DNA from: Halomonas sp.
GTDB taxonomy: Bacteria > Pseudomonadota > Gammaproteobacteria > Pseudomonadales > Halomonadaceae
NCBI RefSeq assembly: GCF_017515565.1
Contig: NZ_JAFWFN010000026.1
Location: 16,126 to 80,125, forward strand
Direction of reading: 5' to 3'
DNA length: 64,000 nt
Shown here: piece after piece, positions 16,938 to 29,328 of the stretch
How positions within the stretch are numbered: position 1 is the first letter of the stretch
Layout of the letters: every line of letters starts with the position of its first letter
The notes under the pieces: generated by a model
Database searches by the model: none
What the model was told of the DNA's origin: nothing
What the model saw: the letters and a program-made list of their open reading frames with translations, nothing else
Translations under genes and position numbers: made by a program

Positions 16938-18145
16938 AGCTCGGGTAGTTGGCGGGGCGAAGGTGCTGCCAAACTACTCTGACTTTCAGCCTGACCCTGT
17001 AACTGCTTTGTTTGCAACAGCTTTGACTGGCGAGCATTGCGGGGAATCAGGGTCGCTTGATCAGAAGTGATTGTGGCATTTTCTGTGATCAGGCTCTCTA
17101 ACAACCCATGTTGAGGAGAGTGCTGGCACACGGGGTCGGTAGCGTTCATATCGCCGGTTAACAAGTATGCCTGACAACGGCAGCCGCCATGGTCTTTATC
17201 ACGGTCGTCGCACTGCTGGCAGAGCGTTGGCATCCACTGGGTGCCGCGAAAACGGTTGAAGGCATCGCTCTGGTACCAAATGTCCTGCAGCGATGTCTCT
17301 TGTACGTTGGGAAACGTCATCGGCAGCTCTCTGGCGCTATGGCAGGGCAATACGGCGCCATCTGGAGCAACGGTCATAAAAATACTGCCCCAACCGCCCA
17401 TGCACGCTTTAGGCGCTTGTTCAAAGTAGTCCGGCACCACAAACAGCAACGACATATCGCGGCCCCGTGCCGCCAGTGTTTCCCGCCAGCGGTTGGTTTC
17501 CGCCTCGGCGCGAACCAGCTGTTCACGGGTGGGCATCAGCGCCTTACGGTTCAAAAACGCCCAGCCGTAATATTGGCAGTTGGCCAGTTCAACAGCATCC
17601 GCGCCTAGTTCATCGCAGAGGGCAATCAGGTCGCCAATTTGATCGATATTGTGCCGATGCAACACCACATTCAATACCATGGGGTAGCCTGCCGCTTTGA
17701 CGGCTTTGGCCATGGCCAGCTTGTTAGCGTGGGCCTTGGCAGAGCCTGCCAGCGCCTGGGCCAGTTCGGGATCGGCAGCTTGTAGGCTAATCTGGATATG
17801 ATCCAGACCTGCTTCTGCCAGGGCGTCTACCCGCTGAGCAGTAAGACCCACGCCGGAAGTCAGCAGGTTGGTATAAAAGCCTAGCTGGCGTGCTTCGCTT
17901 ACCAGTGCTTCTAGGTCTTGGCGAATCAGCGGCTCGCCGCCGGAAAACCCCAGCTGAGCCGCGCCCATGGCCCGGGCCTGGCGCAGAACGCTAAACCACG
18001 CCTCGGTATCCAACTCGTTTTGGTAGCGGGTAAATGCCAGGGGATTAGAGCAGTAAGCGCACTGCAGCGGGCAGCGGTAGGTGAGTTCCGCCAGCAGCCA
18101 TAAGGGTGGTGAGGTCGCTTCAGCGGCTGGGTTAAGATTAACCAC
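16922..18145 (-). CDS. pqqE: PqqA peptide cyclase PqqE (radical SAM)
   Basis: Radical SAM enzyme of 407 residues that links the glutamate and tyrosine side chains of PqqA. The [4Fe-4S]-SAM cysteines are C25, C29 and C32 in [18 protein letters not shown] follows. C-terminal SPASM-type auxiliary cluster cysteines are visible ([32 protein letters not shown]). The start is a GTG at 18145 with GGAGGTG just upstream, overlapping the end of pqqD by 8 bases. The last codons lie in a 19-base tandem repeat, which may have altered the C-terminal tail. Confidence 0.94.
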   Translation of the reverse strand: MVNLNPAAEATSPPLWLLAELTYRCPLQCAYCSNPLAFTRYQNELDTEAWFSVLRQARAMGAAQLGFSGGEPLIRQDLEALVSEARQLGFYTNLLTSGVGLTAQRVDALAEAGLDHIQISLQAADPELAQALAGSAKAHANKLAMAKAVKAAGYPMVLNVVLHRHNIDQIGDLIALCDELGADAVELANCQYYGWAFLNRKALMPTREQLVRAEAETNRWRETLAARGRDMSLLFVVPDYFEQAPKACMGGWGSIFMTVAPDGAVLPCHSARELPMTFPNVQETSLQDIWYQSDAFNRFRGTQWMPTLCQQCDDRDKDHGGCRCQAYLLTGDMNATDPVCQHSPQHGLLESLITENATITSDQATLIPRNARQSKLLQTKQLQGQAESQSSLAAPSPRQLPELIYRQ

Positions 18146-18440
18146 AATGCACCTCCTTCACAGCTAGCCAGCCGTTGCTGCGCGCTTCATCGATAAACTG
18201 CACGACGTCATCTGCTAAGGTCTCTGCGCCTGGGTAGCGCTGCTGTAGGATGGCAGTAATGTCGCCGATAGTTTGGTGGCCATCGACCTGTTCAAGAATC
18301 GCGCCGGCAGTCGCGCTGAGCTTGACCATGCCCTCGGGGTAGAGAATAACGTGGCAGCCCTGAATGGCTTCCCACTGTAAGCGCCAGCCGCGTCGCAGCT
18401 GGTAAATATCGTGATGTGACATGGCGAGTTGCTGTGACAT
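18138..18440 (-). CDS. pqqD: PqqA-binding chaperone PqqD
   Basis: Small protein of 100 residues that binds the PqqA peptide and presents it to PqqE. The typical PqqD core is visible: [27 protein letters not shown], then the [13 protein letters not shown] helix and a C-terminal NGWLAV strand. It lies 31 bases after pqqC and overlaps pqqE. A second in-frame ATG at 18422 is an alternative start; the first has GGGGAA upstream. Confidence 0.93.
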   Translation of the reverse strand: MSQQLAMSHHDIYQLRRGWRLQWEAIQGCHVILYPEGMVKLSATAGAILEQVDGHQTIGDITAILQQRYPGAETLADDVVQFIDEARSNGWLAVKEVHCG

Positions 18441-18471
18441 GGTGAATTCCCCAACGCTGGTCGATCATGGC

Positions 18472-19260
18472 CTAGTAATGTGAGTGCTCAAGCCCACGGT
18501 GATATACCGCTTCGCGGGTGACGGTGTGGTAAGGCGGCCGATCTAACTGGTAGGCCATGGTCATGGCATCCAACATGCTCCACAGCACATCGAGCTTAAA
18601 TTGCAGAATGTCCAGCGCGCGCTGCTGCAGCGCCACTGTCGTACATACGCCTAAGGCGATTTCCAGGCCGTGCTCAACGTCTCGGCGGGCTTCGCTGAGC
18701 CGCTTGCGGAAATAGCGATAGCCCTGCTCGTTTATCCATGGGTAGTGCTGGGGCCAGGTATCCAAGCGGTTTTGGTGGGCAAGTGGCGCAAACAGTTCAG
18801 TCAGCGATGAGATCGCTGCCTCCTGCCAGGGGGCACGGGCGACAAAGTTGCGGTAGGCATCAACTGCAAAGCGCACGCCGGGTAACACATGCTCCTGGGA
18901 AAGCAGTGTATGACGCGGTAAACTTACGGCTTCACCGAGCGCCAACCATGCTTCAATTCCGCCTTCATCTTCAGCGTGGCCGTCGTGGTCAAGCAGGCGT
19001 TGTACCCATCGCCTGCGGGTAGCGGCATCGGGGCAGTTGGCCAGCAGCGCGGCGTCTTTTTGGGGAATCATCAGCTGGTAGTAAAAGCGGTTAGCCACCC
19101 AGCCCTGCAGCTGTTCCCGGGTAAGTTCGCCATTGGCCATCGCCTGCTGAAAGGGGTGGTTAAGGTGGTAGTACTGCCCTTTATTCATCAGCGCTTCACG
19201 AAACGCCTCCCGGCTGAGCGGGGTGGCAGAAGCGCAGGGCGTAATCGCTGTCAGCGCCAT
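18472..19260 (-). CDS. pqqC: Pyrroloquinoline-quinone synthase PqqC
   Basis: Cofactor-free oxidase of 262 residues that carries out the last ring closure and eight-electron oxidation to PQQ. It has the all-helical haem-oxygenase-like fold, with conserved active-site stretches [34 protein letters not shown] and [13 protein letters not shown]. Length is a little above the usual 250. It lies between pqqB and pqqD in the standard order. Confidence 0.95.
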   Translation of the reverse strand: MALTAITPCASATPLSREAFREALMNKGQYYHLNHPFQQAMANGELTREQLQGWVANRFYYQLMIPQKDAALLANCPDAATRRRWVQRLLDHDGHAEDEGGIEAWLALGEAVSLPRHTLLSQEHVLPGVRFAVDAYRNFVARAPWQEAAISSLTELFAPLAHQNRLDTWPQHYPWINEQGYRYFRKRLSEARRDVEHGLEIALGVCTTVALQQRALDILQFKLDVLWSMLDAMTMAYQLDRPPYHTVTREAVYHRGLEHSHY

Positions 19261-19325
19261 GATCTATCTCCTGATTGTTATTGTTAGTGCTGCTGATGTC
19301 AGTGCTCTATAAAGAAAAAGGTCGG

Positions 19326-20261
19326 CTATAGGGTAAGTTTCATACCGTCGTAAGCGGTTTCGATGCCTGCGGCCTGCAGTGTTTTCGCTGCATCGCTAGC
19401 GCAGTCCAATATCGGATTAGTGTTGTTGATATGAATCAAAATGCGCCGCGTGCTGCTGGGTAGGGCGTTCAGAAGCTCACACATACCGCCGATACCGTTG
19501 AGCGCGAGGTGACCCATCTGCTGGCCTGTCGAGGTGCCAACGCCTAGCGCCTGCATTTCATCGTCTTCCCACAGAGTGCCATCGACCATCACCACATCTG
19601 CGGCGTTTAAGAAACGCATGGCCAGCGGTGTGGGGTTGCCAAGCCCAGGGGCATAGCAAAGCGACTTGCCGCTGCGGCGGTCGACCATATACAGGCCTAA
19701 ATTATCGCCACAGGAAGGTGCGCCGCGCCGTGGTGAGTAGGGCGGGGCATTGCTATGCAGCGCAAAGGCGGTGATTGCGATATCGGGCAGGAAGGGAATC
19801 GAAAACTCGACAACCTCTTGATTGCCTTCCAAGCCAATCGGCTGCCAGCGTAGTCCGCCCCAGTGCTCCAGCATCGGGAATAGCGGAAAGCCGGTAGATA
19901 AATCGCGATGCACATTGGGCGTGCACCATACATCCAGTGGACAGCCCTCTCTTAGGGAAAGTAGCCCAGTAACATGGTCGATCTGGGCATCCACCAGCAG
20001 CACGCCGCGAACACCGCTGCCACGGAGCTTGTTTGGCCATCGTTCTGGGCATAGTTCCGGATTGGCATTGAGCTGGGCGCGAATGTCAGGGGACGCATTG
20101 CATAGTAACCACTGTTTGCCATCCACGCTTAACGCAATCGATGACTGGGTGCGCGGCTGATGGTCGGTACTGCCCTGGCGAGCGTGATAGCAGTTCGGGC
20201 AGTTGCAATTCCACTGGGGAAAGCCGCCGCCTGCGGCAGCCCCAAGCACTAAAACCTGCAT
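19326..20261 (-). CDS. pqqB: PQQ biosynthesis protein PqqB
   Basis: Metallo-beta-lactamase-fold protein of 311 residues, proposed to hydroxylate the tyrosine ring of the cross-linked intermediate. The family N-terminus VLVLGAAAGGGFPQWNCNCPNC is complete, with the zinc-site cysteines. Also seen: LLVDAQIDHVTGLLSLREG, GTLWEDDEM and ILIHINNTNPIL. First large gene after pqqA. Confidence 0.95.
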   Translation of the reverse strand: MQVLVLGAAAGGGFPQWNCNCPNCYHARQGSTDHQPRTQSSIALSVDGKQWLLCNASPDIRAQLNANPELCPERWPNKLRGSGVRGVLLVDAQIDHVTGLLSLREGCPLDVWCTPNVHRDLSTGFPLFPMLEHWGGLRWQPIGLEGNQEVVEFSIPFLPDIAITAFALHSNAPPYSPRRGAPSCGDNLGLYMVDRRSGKSLCYAPGLGNPTPLAMRFLNAADVVMVDGTLWEDDEMQALGVGTSTGQQMGHLALNGIGGMCELLNALPSSTRRILIHINNTNPILDCASDAAKTLQAAGIETAYDGMKLTL

Positions 20262-20353
20262 AGGCTGGCCTCCTACGTTGGTGCTGTGGTGAAAGCCCCT
20301 GCCAAGTACGAACGAGTTGATAAAGACAGGGGCCGCGGCTCGGTTGCTAGAGA

Positions 20354-20425
20354 TTAGCGGGTAGAGATATACAGCGTTACTTCAAAGCCAAGGCGCATGT
20401 CTTGATAAGTCGGTTTAGTCCACAT
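20354..20425 (-). CDS. pqqA: PQQ precursor peptide PqqA (23 residues)
   Basis: A 24-codon open frame reads [20 protein letters not shown] followed by three residues and TAA. It carries the conserved glutamate E15 and tyrosine Y19 spaced as E-x3-Y, the two residues that PqqE joins to become PQQ. The ATG at 20425 follows a GGAG site at the normal distance. It lies 92 bases before pqqB, in the usual position. The 261-base gap upstream to pilY1 must hold the pqq promoter; an imperfect dyad AGCGTTATAGCGCT at 20581-20594 is the only structure noticed there. Confidence 0.95.
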   Translation of the reverse strand: MWTKPTYQDMRLGFEVTLYISTR

Positions 20426-20686
20426 AAGAGACTCTCCTGCGTTGTTAAGCATGTTGTTGTGAGTGTTAGCGCGAGCGTTATCGCTAGCCCGCACTTTCAG
20501 TTAATCACTGGTGGGGCTAGCTGCCTGCAGTACTTTGGGAGTAGTTTTCTCGCCATTTTGGCGGGGGGAAGGTGTCTTTAAGCGTTATAGCGCTGGAATG
20601 AGCATAAGAAAACAGACCAATACTCAAGGTGGGATCATTTCGCATAGCGCTTTCCGCTTACTAGGATTCAACGAGGGTAGGTGGCT

Positions 20687-23600
20687 TTAAGTGCCGGTTT
20701 CTTCATCGGCCTCTTCTTCAAACAGCTGACGCCATGAGCGGCGGCCTAAGTGGTCATCGCTAAAGCCAATAGCTATTGACCCATCCCCATTAGGTGAAGC
20801 GTTGTGGTCATCGGGGTTGCCGATAAACAAGCGCTCTACCTGCCCATCGTTAACGCCCACTAAGCGCTCACCTGTGCCGGCTTGAAGGCCGGTGATGGCA
20901 TCGCCGTTGATAGTCTCATCGCTGTCCGGATTTCCGTCGCCACTGAGGTCAAAGGTAGTTGTGCCGCCGCTGCCGCCGGTATCGGCTAATAGCGACATGA
21001 AGAAACCGCTACGCCCGCCGCCACAGGGGTCGGACTCATCGGGGAGTAGCGTAGAGAAGCGCACTCGGCGCGGCAAGCTGCTGGAGATCGAAGGGGCAGC
21101 GATCACACGCTCGCCTGCGGGCAGCTTTATGAGCCACCCGCGCTGATTGCCGGAAGGGGCAAGATTGGTGCTCGCACGTAGATTGAAACCATCCCGTGTC
21201 GCGTTGCCGGTAATGTGCTGCTCAACCAGATCAGATGTGCCGTAGGACGCGGTGCGCCCTACACGATCCTGAATACCCAGGAATTGCTGAGGCGCGCTAT
21301 CACCGATATCACTGTTACGGAAATAGCTGCCGGTGCCAAATAGCACCATCAGCGTGTCAGGAGAGCCACTGCTCATCGTCACAGCCGGGGCGGAAGTGAT
21401 CGGCTGGTTGGCGCTGCCCGAGTAGAGTTGGTTGACACTGCTTCCCTCGGTCAGTGGGAAGCGCCACATATTGCCCGCAAGATCCCCTGCGTAGGCAAAG
21501 CGTGCGCCCGCAAAGCTTGGCCAAGCGGTAATGGTAGGCGTGGCAAGGCCGTTAGGGACTTCGGCACTACCTGCGTTTGTTTTTAAATGGTAAAGCAGTT
21601 TGCCATCTTTAAGACTAACCACGAACAGCGACGCTTGGTAGCTAGTGCTATTGTAGCCGTTGCTAAAAATAGCGACCCAGGTCCAGTTGTCATTATACTT
21701 GAGCTGAGTAATGGTGGGTTCGCTTACTCCTGTGCCGAGTTCGGGGTGGCGGAACTCCCATAGTACCTTGCTCGGCCCCATGTTAGTTGGGTCGCTGACG
21801 TCCAGAGCAAACACTGTTCGCCCGCCTGCGCCCATGGCGCCGACGGCGACCGCACTAGGGCCCCCCGGAATATTGACCTCACGTACGGCGGGGGTGCCGT
21901 CCATAAAGTAGCGGTGGCTATAACCTTCTTGGGTTAACGGGCGCAGGGCGGGTTCTTCACCTTGGGTTAGCTCGGCAGGCAGGTAAGCAAATAGCTCTTG
22001 GCCGGTAGCTGCGTCAAAACCATGGAGCATGCCGTCATTCGCGGCTGCCAATAACAGCGGCGCGCGGCCCTGCTTACCCTGCAGCACGACGGGGTTGGCA
22101 TTGATAATATCGCCCAGCAGCGATTGGCGTGACCTTAGGCCAGAAACACTTTCACCCTGAAACCAGCGCACCTCGTCATCGGTTAAGCCGGTGCTTTCAG
22201 CCTTAAGTAATACGCCAGTGCGCGTGCCATCTTCGAGCCGCTGAGAAGTCAGCAAGTGACGACTACCTGCCTGTTGAGCAAGCTCTGTTTCAGCATTCCA
22301 GCGACTGCTCCTGCTGCCGTCTGCCTGAATGGCAAAGGCGGCCAGGCGGCCCGACCAATCTTCACTTCTAAACCCAGCCGTATAGAGCAGATTGCCGTCT
22401 TCCACGCCAAACTCATCGCTATTCACTGCGGCTGAAGTGTTCGATTGAGAAGCGGCAATAATATTACCGAATACTTGCTGCATGACTCGGTTAAGGGAGG
22501 CTTCGTCATTGGCAAAGTAGGCACGCCCCGTGCCGCCTGCACGGGCTAAATCCCCTAGCGGGTCTTCAGATACATTGGGCAGGTTGGCAATATCTGGTGG
22601 CAGGTTAAAGCCCACCACATACGTTTTAACTGGGTTGGGAAGCTGGGCATTTGTATCATCATATAGCCGCTTAATAGCGTCTTCAGCGCTGTTGAGTGCC
22701 CCGCTAACGTTGCTGCCTAGCGAATTACCAGAGCGGTCTACGGAGGGTAAGCCATCGGTTAGCCATATATTGGCATTGACCAGACACTGTTGAGCATCGG
22801 GATTGTTGCTATTCGGAATCGTAATTCCTGCACGCTGCCCCTGCGCGTTCCGAAAGGCGCTGCCTGTGCCAGTGTTGTTTAAGAAGTAATCTCGCGCGGT
22901 ATACATGGTGCCTTCGATAGGCGTTAGCCCAGCTGCAACAAGCGGCCAGCTTGGGTCGGTCATGGGGTTGCCGTTGCCGTTCCACTCGTGTCGCTGGGTG
23001 CCTAGCTTGGTCTCGATAGCTGCCCAGTGTGCATTGTTAACAGTACCATCCGCATTGAGGCCGCCTATTGGCACATGTAAATAACCAAGCCCTGGTGAAG
23101 TAGTGGTACGCCATTCCCACTGGTTGAGCTGTATCGAAGCCGTATGGGCACCCCAGTTTGGAATGCCGCGTTGGCGTAGGCTGTCAACTAATGGAAGCGT
23201 AAAGTTAGAGTTCACTGGGTTGCTGTAGGAGACGCCATCGCCAATAGAGGGAGAGTTTGAAAAGCCTGTGGTTAATCCACGAAAGCGCTCAGAAAGCTGG
23301 TCAGAGGTGGCGGTTGGGTTAGATATACGACGCCAATACTCTGTAACGTCGTTACGCGGTAAACCCGTCGAGAAATTTTCCTCGAACATATAGCCGGGCA
23401 CGCCAACGTTGAAGAATGCATAGATATCGGTACCCGGAAGCCTTGCGCGATAGCGTTTGGTGCTGGCGTTCCAGGCTCCATCAAAGTCCGAATCGTACCA
23501 ACTGGGATTGGCGTTGCTAGAGTAGCGCGCTGCCAAGGCACGTTCGGTTAGTCGCCACACAACGGTATTTCCACTAAAAGCATCATTACGTGTTAGTGAC

Positions 23601-24154
23601 GCTGGGTTCTGCTGGTAAGCCATGAGGCCCATATTGATATCGCTCTGGTAACGTTCTACCAAGTCGCGGCCAACCCGTTTCATAATGCTGGATTTACTCA
23701 GCGGTGAGCGGGCACCTGCGGGGCAAAGTGTGGCATTAAATGTATTGGGCTGGCAGGCCGCTAGGGTGTCACGATCCCCTGTTTCTGTACCAACTGCTAC
23801 ACGGCCATCAAGCCCTTCTTGGCCGCTTTCGGAGTTGTCGAGTATCAGCAGTACGTTAGGGGGCACGCGACTAACGACGTTTAAGGGCGCTGTCGAAATA
23901 CCTGTTTGGTCATCTGGTATTTCATAATCCTCATCAATAGGATCGTCACCACCGCCAATGGGGGGCTCGGGGTCTGGCGTAGGCTCCGGTTCCGGTTCCG
24001 GCTCTGGTTCCTGAGGGGGCTGTGGCTCTGGCTCAGAGGGAGGGTCAGGGGGAGTCGGGGGAGGGCGGTTGCCCATTCCATAGGCTGTATGATCAACATA
24101 GCCAAGTAGTAGCGTTAGCGCTAAAAGGGCAACCGATAACCGATAACACATCAT
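20687..24154 (-). CDS. pilY1: Type IV pilus tip-associated adhesin PilY1
   Basis: Large exported protein of 1155 residues, close to the usual PilY1 length. An N-terminal signal peptide is followed by a Pro/Glu-rich low-complexity linker (residues about 31-66), a von Willebrand A-like region with MIDAS motif DNSES at 106-110, and a C-terminal beta-propeller (from about residue 690, ANDGMLHGFDAATGQELFAYLP). A calcium-loop-like segment DLSGDGNPDSDE lies near the end. PilY1 promotes pilus extension and adhesion. The gene overlaps pilX by 4 bases and ends the minor-pilin operon. Confidence 0.92.
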   Translation of the reverse strand: MMCYRLSVALLALTLLLGYVDHTAYGMGNRPPPTPPDPPSEPEPQPPQEPEPEPEPEPTPDPEPPIGGGDDPIDEDYEIPDDQTGISTAPLNVVSRVPPNVLLILDNSESGQEGLDGRVAVGTETGDRDTLAACQPNTFNATLCPAGARSPLSKSSIMKRVGRDLVERYQSDINMGLMAYQQNPASLTRNDAFSGNTVVWRLTERALAARYSSNANPSWYDSDFDGAWNASTKRYRARLPGTDIYAFFNVGVPGYMFEENFSTGLPRNDVTEYWRRISNPTATSDQLSERFRGLTTGFSNSPSIGDGVSYSNPVNSNFTLPLVDSLRQRGIPNWGAHTASIQLNQWEWRTTTSPGLGYLHVPIGGLNADGTVNNAHWAAIETKLGTQRHEWNGNGNPMTDPSWPLVAAGLTPIEGTMYTARDYFLNNTGTGSAFRNAQGQRAGITIPNSNNPDAQQCLVNANIWLTDGLPSVDRSGNSLGSNVSGALNSAEDAIKRLYDDTNAQLPNPVKTYVVGFNLPPDIANLPNVSEDPLGDLARAGGTGRAYFANDEASLNRVMQQVFGNIIAASQSNTSAAVNSDEFGVEDGNLLYTAGFRSEDWSGRLAAFAIQADGSRSSRWNAETELAQQAGSRHLLTSQRLEDGTRTGVLLKAESTGLTDDEVRWFQGESVSGLRSRQSLLGDIINANPVVLQGKQGRAPLLLAAANDGMLHGFDAATGQELFAYLPAELTQGEEPALRPLTQEGYSHRYFMDGTPAVREVNIPGGPSAVAVGAMGAGGRTVFALDVSDPTNMGPSKVLWEFRHPELGTGVSEPTITQLKYNDNWTWVAIFSNGYNSTSYQASLFVVSLKDGKLLYHLKTNAGSAEVPNGLATPTITAWPSFAGARFAYAGDLAGNMWRFPLTEGSSVNQLYSGSANQPITSAPAVTMSSGSPDTLMVLFGTGSYFRNSDIGDSAPQQFLGIQDRVGRTASYGTSDLVEQHITGNATRDGFNLRASTNLAPSGNQRGWLIKLPAGERVIAAPSISSSLPRRVRFSTLLPDESDPCGGGRSGFFMSLLADTGGSGGTTTFDLSGDGNPDSDETINGDAITGLQAGTGERLVGVNDGQVERLFIGNPDDHNASPNGDGSIAIGFSDDHLGRRSWRQLFEEEADEETGT
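23960..24034. repeat. Low-complexity Glu-Pro repeat in pilY1
   Basis: Codons for alternating Glu-Pro (EPEPEPEPEPTPDPEPP) give a GGTTCCGGTTCC-like simple repeat on the plus strand. The tract forms a rigid linker after the signal peptide and could vary in length between strains by slippage. Confidence 0.7.
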
Positions 24155-24594
24155 GGCAATACCACCTCAGCCTGCTGTTGGCGAACGTAGAGGGCTTCGA
24201 GGGTGACACTGGTGTCGGCGGCGTTGCCAAAACCTTGTGCTTCAATACGATATAGTGCCTCTACTACTTCACCAGTCTCGTTGCTGGAGTGTGAGCCGAC
24301 AGGGCCGAGCGTTTGTATAAGGTAGCGTGGGCTACGCGCAAGCTGCTCAACATTCATTGTATAGGTTACCCACCCAGTCGCTGGCGTTGTGCCATTTTGA
24401 AGTTGATTTTCAGCATCGCGTAAGGCGGCTTCTGCGGCTTGAAAAGCCACCGTGTGGTCACGCTGGCTAGAAGCCATGCGATCCTGAGTAAGAGCGCCCT
24501 GCATAGAGGAGACGCTAAGAATGGTCACAATGGCGAGGAAAATCAGGCTGAGCACCAGCGCCATGCCTCGCTGTGAGGCTACCCTTTCATGCAT
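24151..24594 (-). CDS. pilX: Minor pilin-like protein PilX
   Basis: Protein of 147 residues with a short basic leader ending in glycine (SQRG) and a hydrophobic helix MALVLSLIFLAIVTILSVSSMQGAL, as in PilX. Position 5 of the mature helix is leucine rather than glutamate, a feature tolerated in the PilX/GspK-like group. It overlaps pilY1 by 4 bases and starts 2 bases after pilW. It takes part in the priming complex that starts pilus assembly. Confidence 0.88.
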   Translation of the reverse strand: MHERVASQRGMALVLSLIFLAIVTILSVSSMQGALTQDRMASSQRDHTVAFQAAEAALRDAENQLQNGTTPATGWVTYTMNVEQLARSPRYLIQTLGPVGSHSSNETGEVVEALYRIEAQGFGNAADTSVTLEALYVRQQQAEVVLP

Positions 24595-24596
24595 CC

Positions 24597-25679
24597 TTAA
24601 CGGTTCCTCAGTGTCACAGTAGTGGTAAATGCTTGATACAGGCGACCATCCTCAGCCCTAAAGGCGTCATCGCCGCGAAAGTTGCCCACGTTAAGGATGG
24701 TATCGGCACGGCGAAGGTTATCTTGATCACTTTGTACGATGAGGCTGATTCTGATGGCGCGAACGTCTGCCCACTGAGCTTGGTCGAGATCGTCAGGAGA
24801 TAGGTACTGCTCATCAACTAAAAAGCGGGTTCGCATCGCGACAACATTGCTGGCTAACACCTCGTTTCGAGGAGTTGTTTGACTTATATCTAGTCGCATT
24901 AATGCAGCGGCATTAGCGTTATTAACATCCTGACCGATATAGTAAATAGCGCTGCTGAGCGCGCTGAGCGAAACATTTTGCTCAGCGCTATAGGCTAACC
25001 CACCCGCGTTACCCCACGGACTATTATTTGCTGCTACGTTACCCAGCCACCATCCACTGGAGGATTTTTGCAATAGGCTGGGGTTAGCGGCGGTATTGTA
25101 GAAAATATCGCAGCTCTGCATACCTTGCAGAAGCACCAGCTGGCCGCTTAATAGGTTGTGATCGCGGTTTAAGGTGAGCTGTTGGGCGCTATCAACACTG
25201 CTAATTTCCAGCGACTCATCGGCAAAGCCCGTGCGAGTTATCAATGCGCCGCGAAACCCCAGGCTGTGCTGGCCCGCTACTGGGTTGCTGAGGTGGCTAG
25301 CAAATGTCGTCGTACTGGTATCACTCCACGCTTCTAATGCGTGAGGTGTGCTACCAGCGCTGGCAATATTTCGCAGATGAACTGTAGTCTGGGTAGGCGC
25401 GCAGCCGCCGCTATAGTCAGCTTGACGCAGCTCACGCGACAGCGTATCTAGCGCAAACCGGCCGGTGTCTTGCATATCCGCAAGCGCTGATTGAAAGCGA
25501 AAGCTTTGCTGGGAGGAAATGAAGAGCTGAGCGGCACCGGCCATAACCAATAGACCTATCACCATGGCCACTAGTAGCTCTACCAGCGTAAAGCCCGCCT
25601 GTGGTGAAAAAAGCGGTCGCTTGTAGGCATGCCATGCGCTTATGTTATGAAGGTTAGGCATGCCAGCAGGGTGATGCAT
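24597..25679 (-). CDS. pilW: Minor pilin PilW
   Basis: Type IV minor pilin with prepilin motif QAGFTLVELLVAMVIGLLVM, cut after glycine, with glutamate at position 5. The ATG at 25679 directly follows the pilV stop and has GGAG at the right distance, although the open frame extends 25 codons further into pilV. From this start the leader is unusually long (about 27 residues); a later ATG (MPNLHN) would shorten it. About 360 residues in total, normal for PilW. Confidence 0.88.
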   Translation of the reverse strand: MHHPAGMPNLHNISAWHAYKRPLFSPQAGFTLVELLVAMVIGLLVMAGAAQLFISSQQSFRFQSALADMQDTGRFALDTLSRELRQADYSGGCAPTQTTVHLRNIASAGSTPHALEAWSDTSTTTFASHLSNPVAGQHSLGFRGALITRTGFADESLEISSVDSAQQLTLNRDHNLLSGQLVLLQGMQSCDIFYNTAANPSLLQKSSSGWWLGNVAANNSPWGNAGGLAYSAEQNVSLSALSSAIYYIGQDVNNANAAALMRLDISQTTPRNEVLASNVVAMRTRFLVDEQYLSPDDLDQAQWADVRAIRISLIVQSDQDNLRRADTILNVGNFRGDDAFRAEDGRLYQAFTTTVTLRNR

Positions 25680-25680
25680 A

Positions 25681-26085
25681 TTATAGCTCCGAGACGAGTT
25701 CGATTTGACGCACATCATCAGGTGCCGATGTGTCAGCCCAGCGAACGGTAACACGCATACGATTACTGCTGATGGAGATGCCGCCCTCGCCGCTTGGCAG
25801 CGTAGTGGCTAGATCTTCCGCCCACTCGCTACGGTCAACAGCAGATAAGCTACTCCCAATGACTTCGCTTCCTACCCCAAGTGCATAGGTTGACGCGTTG
25901 TCACTATTGGCGCGTATTCGATCCAGCATGTCTTGAGCCATATTGGTGGCCTGGGTTTCAAAGTACGCTGCACGGTTATGAATAAGCGACTGGGTTTGCA
26001 AACCTACAACGCCTAATAAGCCAATCGATAGCACAAAAAGTGCAATCAGCGACTCTAATAACGAAATTCCTTGCTGCTTATACAT
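25681..26085 (-). CDS. pilV: Minor pilin PilV
   Basis: Prepilin of 134 residues with motif QQGISLLESLIALFVLSIGLLG (glycine at -1, glutamate at +5) and the PilV helix TQATNMAQDMLDRIRAN. ATG at 26085 begins one base after the fimT stop; an in-frame TTG four codons upstream is less likely. Part of the minor-pilin priming complex. Confidence 0.88.
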   Translation of the reverse strand: MYKQQGISLLESLIALFVLSIGLLGVVGLQTQSLIHNRAAYFETQATNMAQDMLDRIRANSDNASTYALGVGSEVIGSSLSAVDRSEWAEDLATTLPSGEGGISISSNRMRVTVRWADTSAPDDVRQIELVSEL

Positions 26086-26086
26086 G

Positions 26087-26572
26087 TTATTGCTCAACGC
26101 TTGGCTGGCATGCTTGGCGGTCGGTTAGTACGCGCGCCATACCGCTTGGTTCAACCCGAACGCAGCGGCCCCGCTCATCCAGCGTAATAGAAACTTGTGG
26201 TGCGATAAATGTGTCGGTTACTAGCCGCCCTTGGCTATTGAAGGTAAAGCTGTCGGGTGCGCCGGTGATGGTGATGCTGGAGCGCAATTGCGGCCAAGTG
26301 CGTAAGGTGGTTGTACTGCTAGCCGCTTCCCAGCCGGTGCTCCACCCGTTTGATGATGGACGAAGGTTGACGGGTTGGTTGCGTTTAACCGCTTCGCTGC
26401 GAGCAAAGCTCAGCCCGGTTTTTAAGTCATTGGCAGCGGTAATAACGCGGTTTTCTTGAATAATTCGTGAGAAATTCGGAACCGCTATGGTGGCTAATAC
26501 GGCAAATAGTGCAAGCGTCACCAGCAGCTCTAACAGCGTGAAGCCTAAGGGGGTGCGTTTTGCCGTGAACAT
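26087..26572 (-). CDS. fimT: FimT/GspH-family pseudopilin
   Basis: Protein of 161 residues with prepilin motif PLGFTLLELLVTLALFAVLATIAVP and a GspH-type body (NDLKTGLSFARSEAVKRNQPVNL, then a C-terminal disulfide-like cysteine pair GRCVRV and QACQP). FimT is the first gene of minor-pilin operons; in some species it binds DNA during uptake. No pilE-like gene is found at the other end of this operon. Confidence 0.87.
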   Translation of the reverse strand: MFTAKRTPLGFTLLELLVTLALFAVLATIAVPNFSRIIQENRVITAANDLKTGLSFARSEAVKRNQPVNLRPSSNGWSTGWEAASSTTTLRTWPQLRSSITITGAPDSFTFNSQGRLVTDTFIAPQVSITLDERGRCVRVEPSGMARVLTDRQACQPSVEQ

Positions 26573-29138
<2,566 letters not shown>

Positions 29139-29174
29139 TCATTACACGCTTTATTTGTCTTAAATAGAGTGCTC

Positions 29175-29204
29175 AGCCCGCATCGAAAGATGCGGGCTTT
29201 TTTT
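29175..29204 (+). terminator. Intrinsic terminator of katG
   Basis: Perfect 10-base stem AGCCCGCATC / GATGCGGGCT with a GAAA tetraloop followed by a T-rich tract. Confidence 0.93.
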
Positions 29205-29243
29205 GCGGTTGAAGTAACACACAATTTTAATCGTAGTGTCACT

Positions 29244-29260
29244 AATACTTCATGAGTATT
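29244..29260. promoter_or_regulatory. Inverted repeat upstream of the PhoX-like gene
   Basis: AATACT-TCATG-AGTATT is a perfect inverted repeat 69 bases before the start codon. A weak Pho-box-like pair of heptamers (GTGTCAC, four bases, ACTTCAT) overlaps it at 29236-29253. Either could be a regulator site; neither is a strong match. Confidence 0.35.
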
Positions 29261-29328
29261 GCTGATGCTTATCTCCTGGTTTTGTCGGTGCTGTAGGCCG
29301 CACACGTTTATTGAAAGGGAGATTTTTT

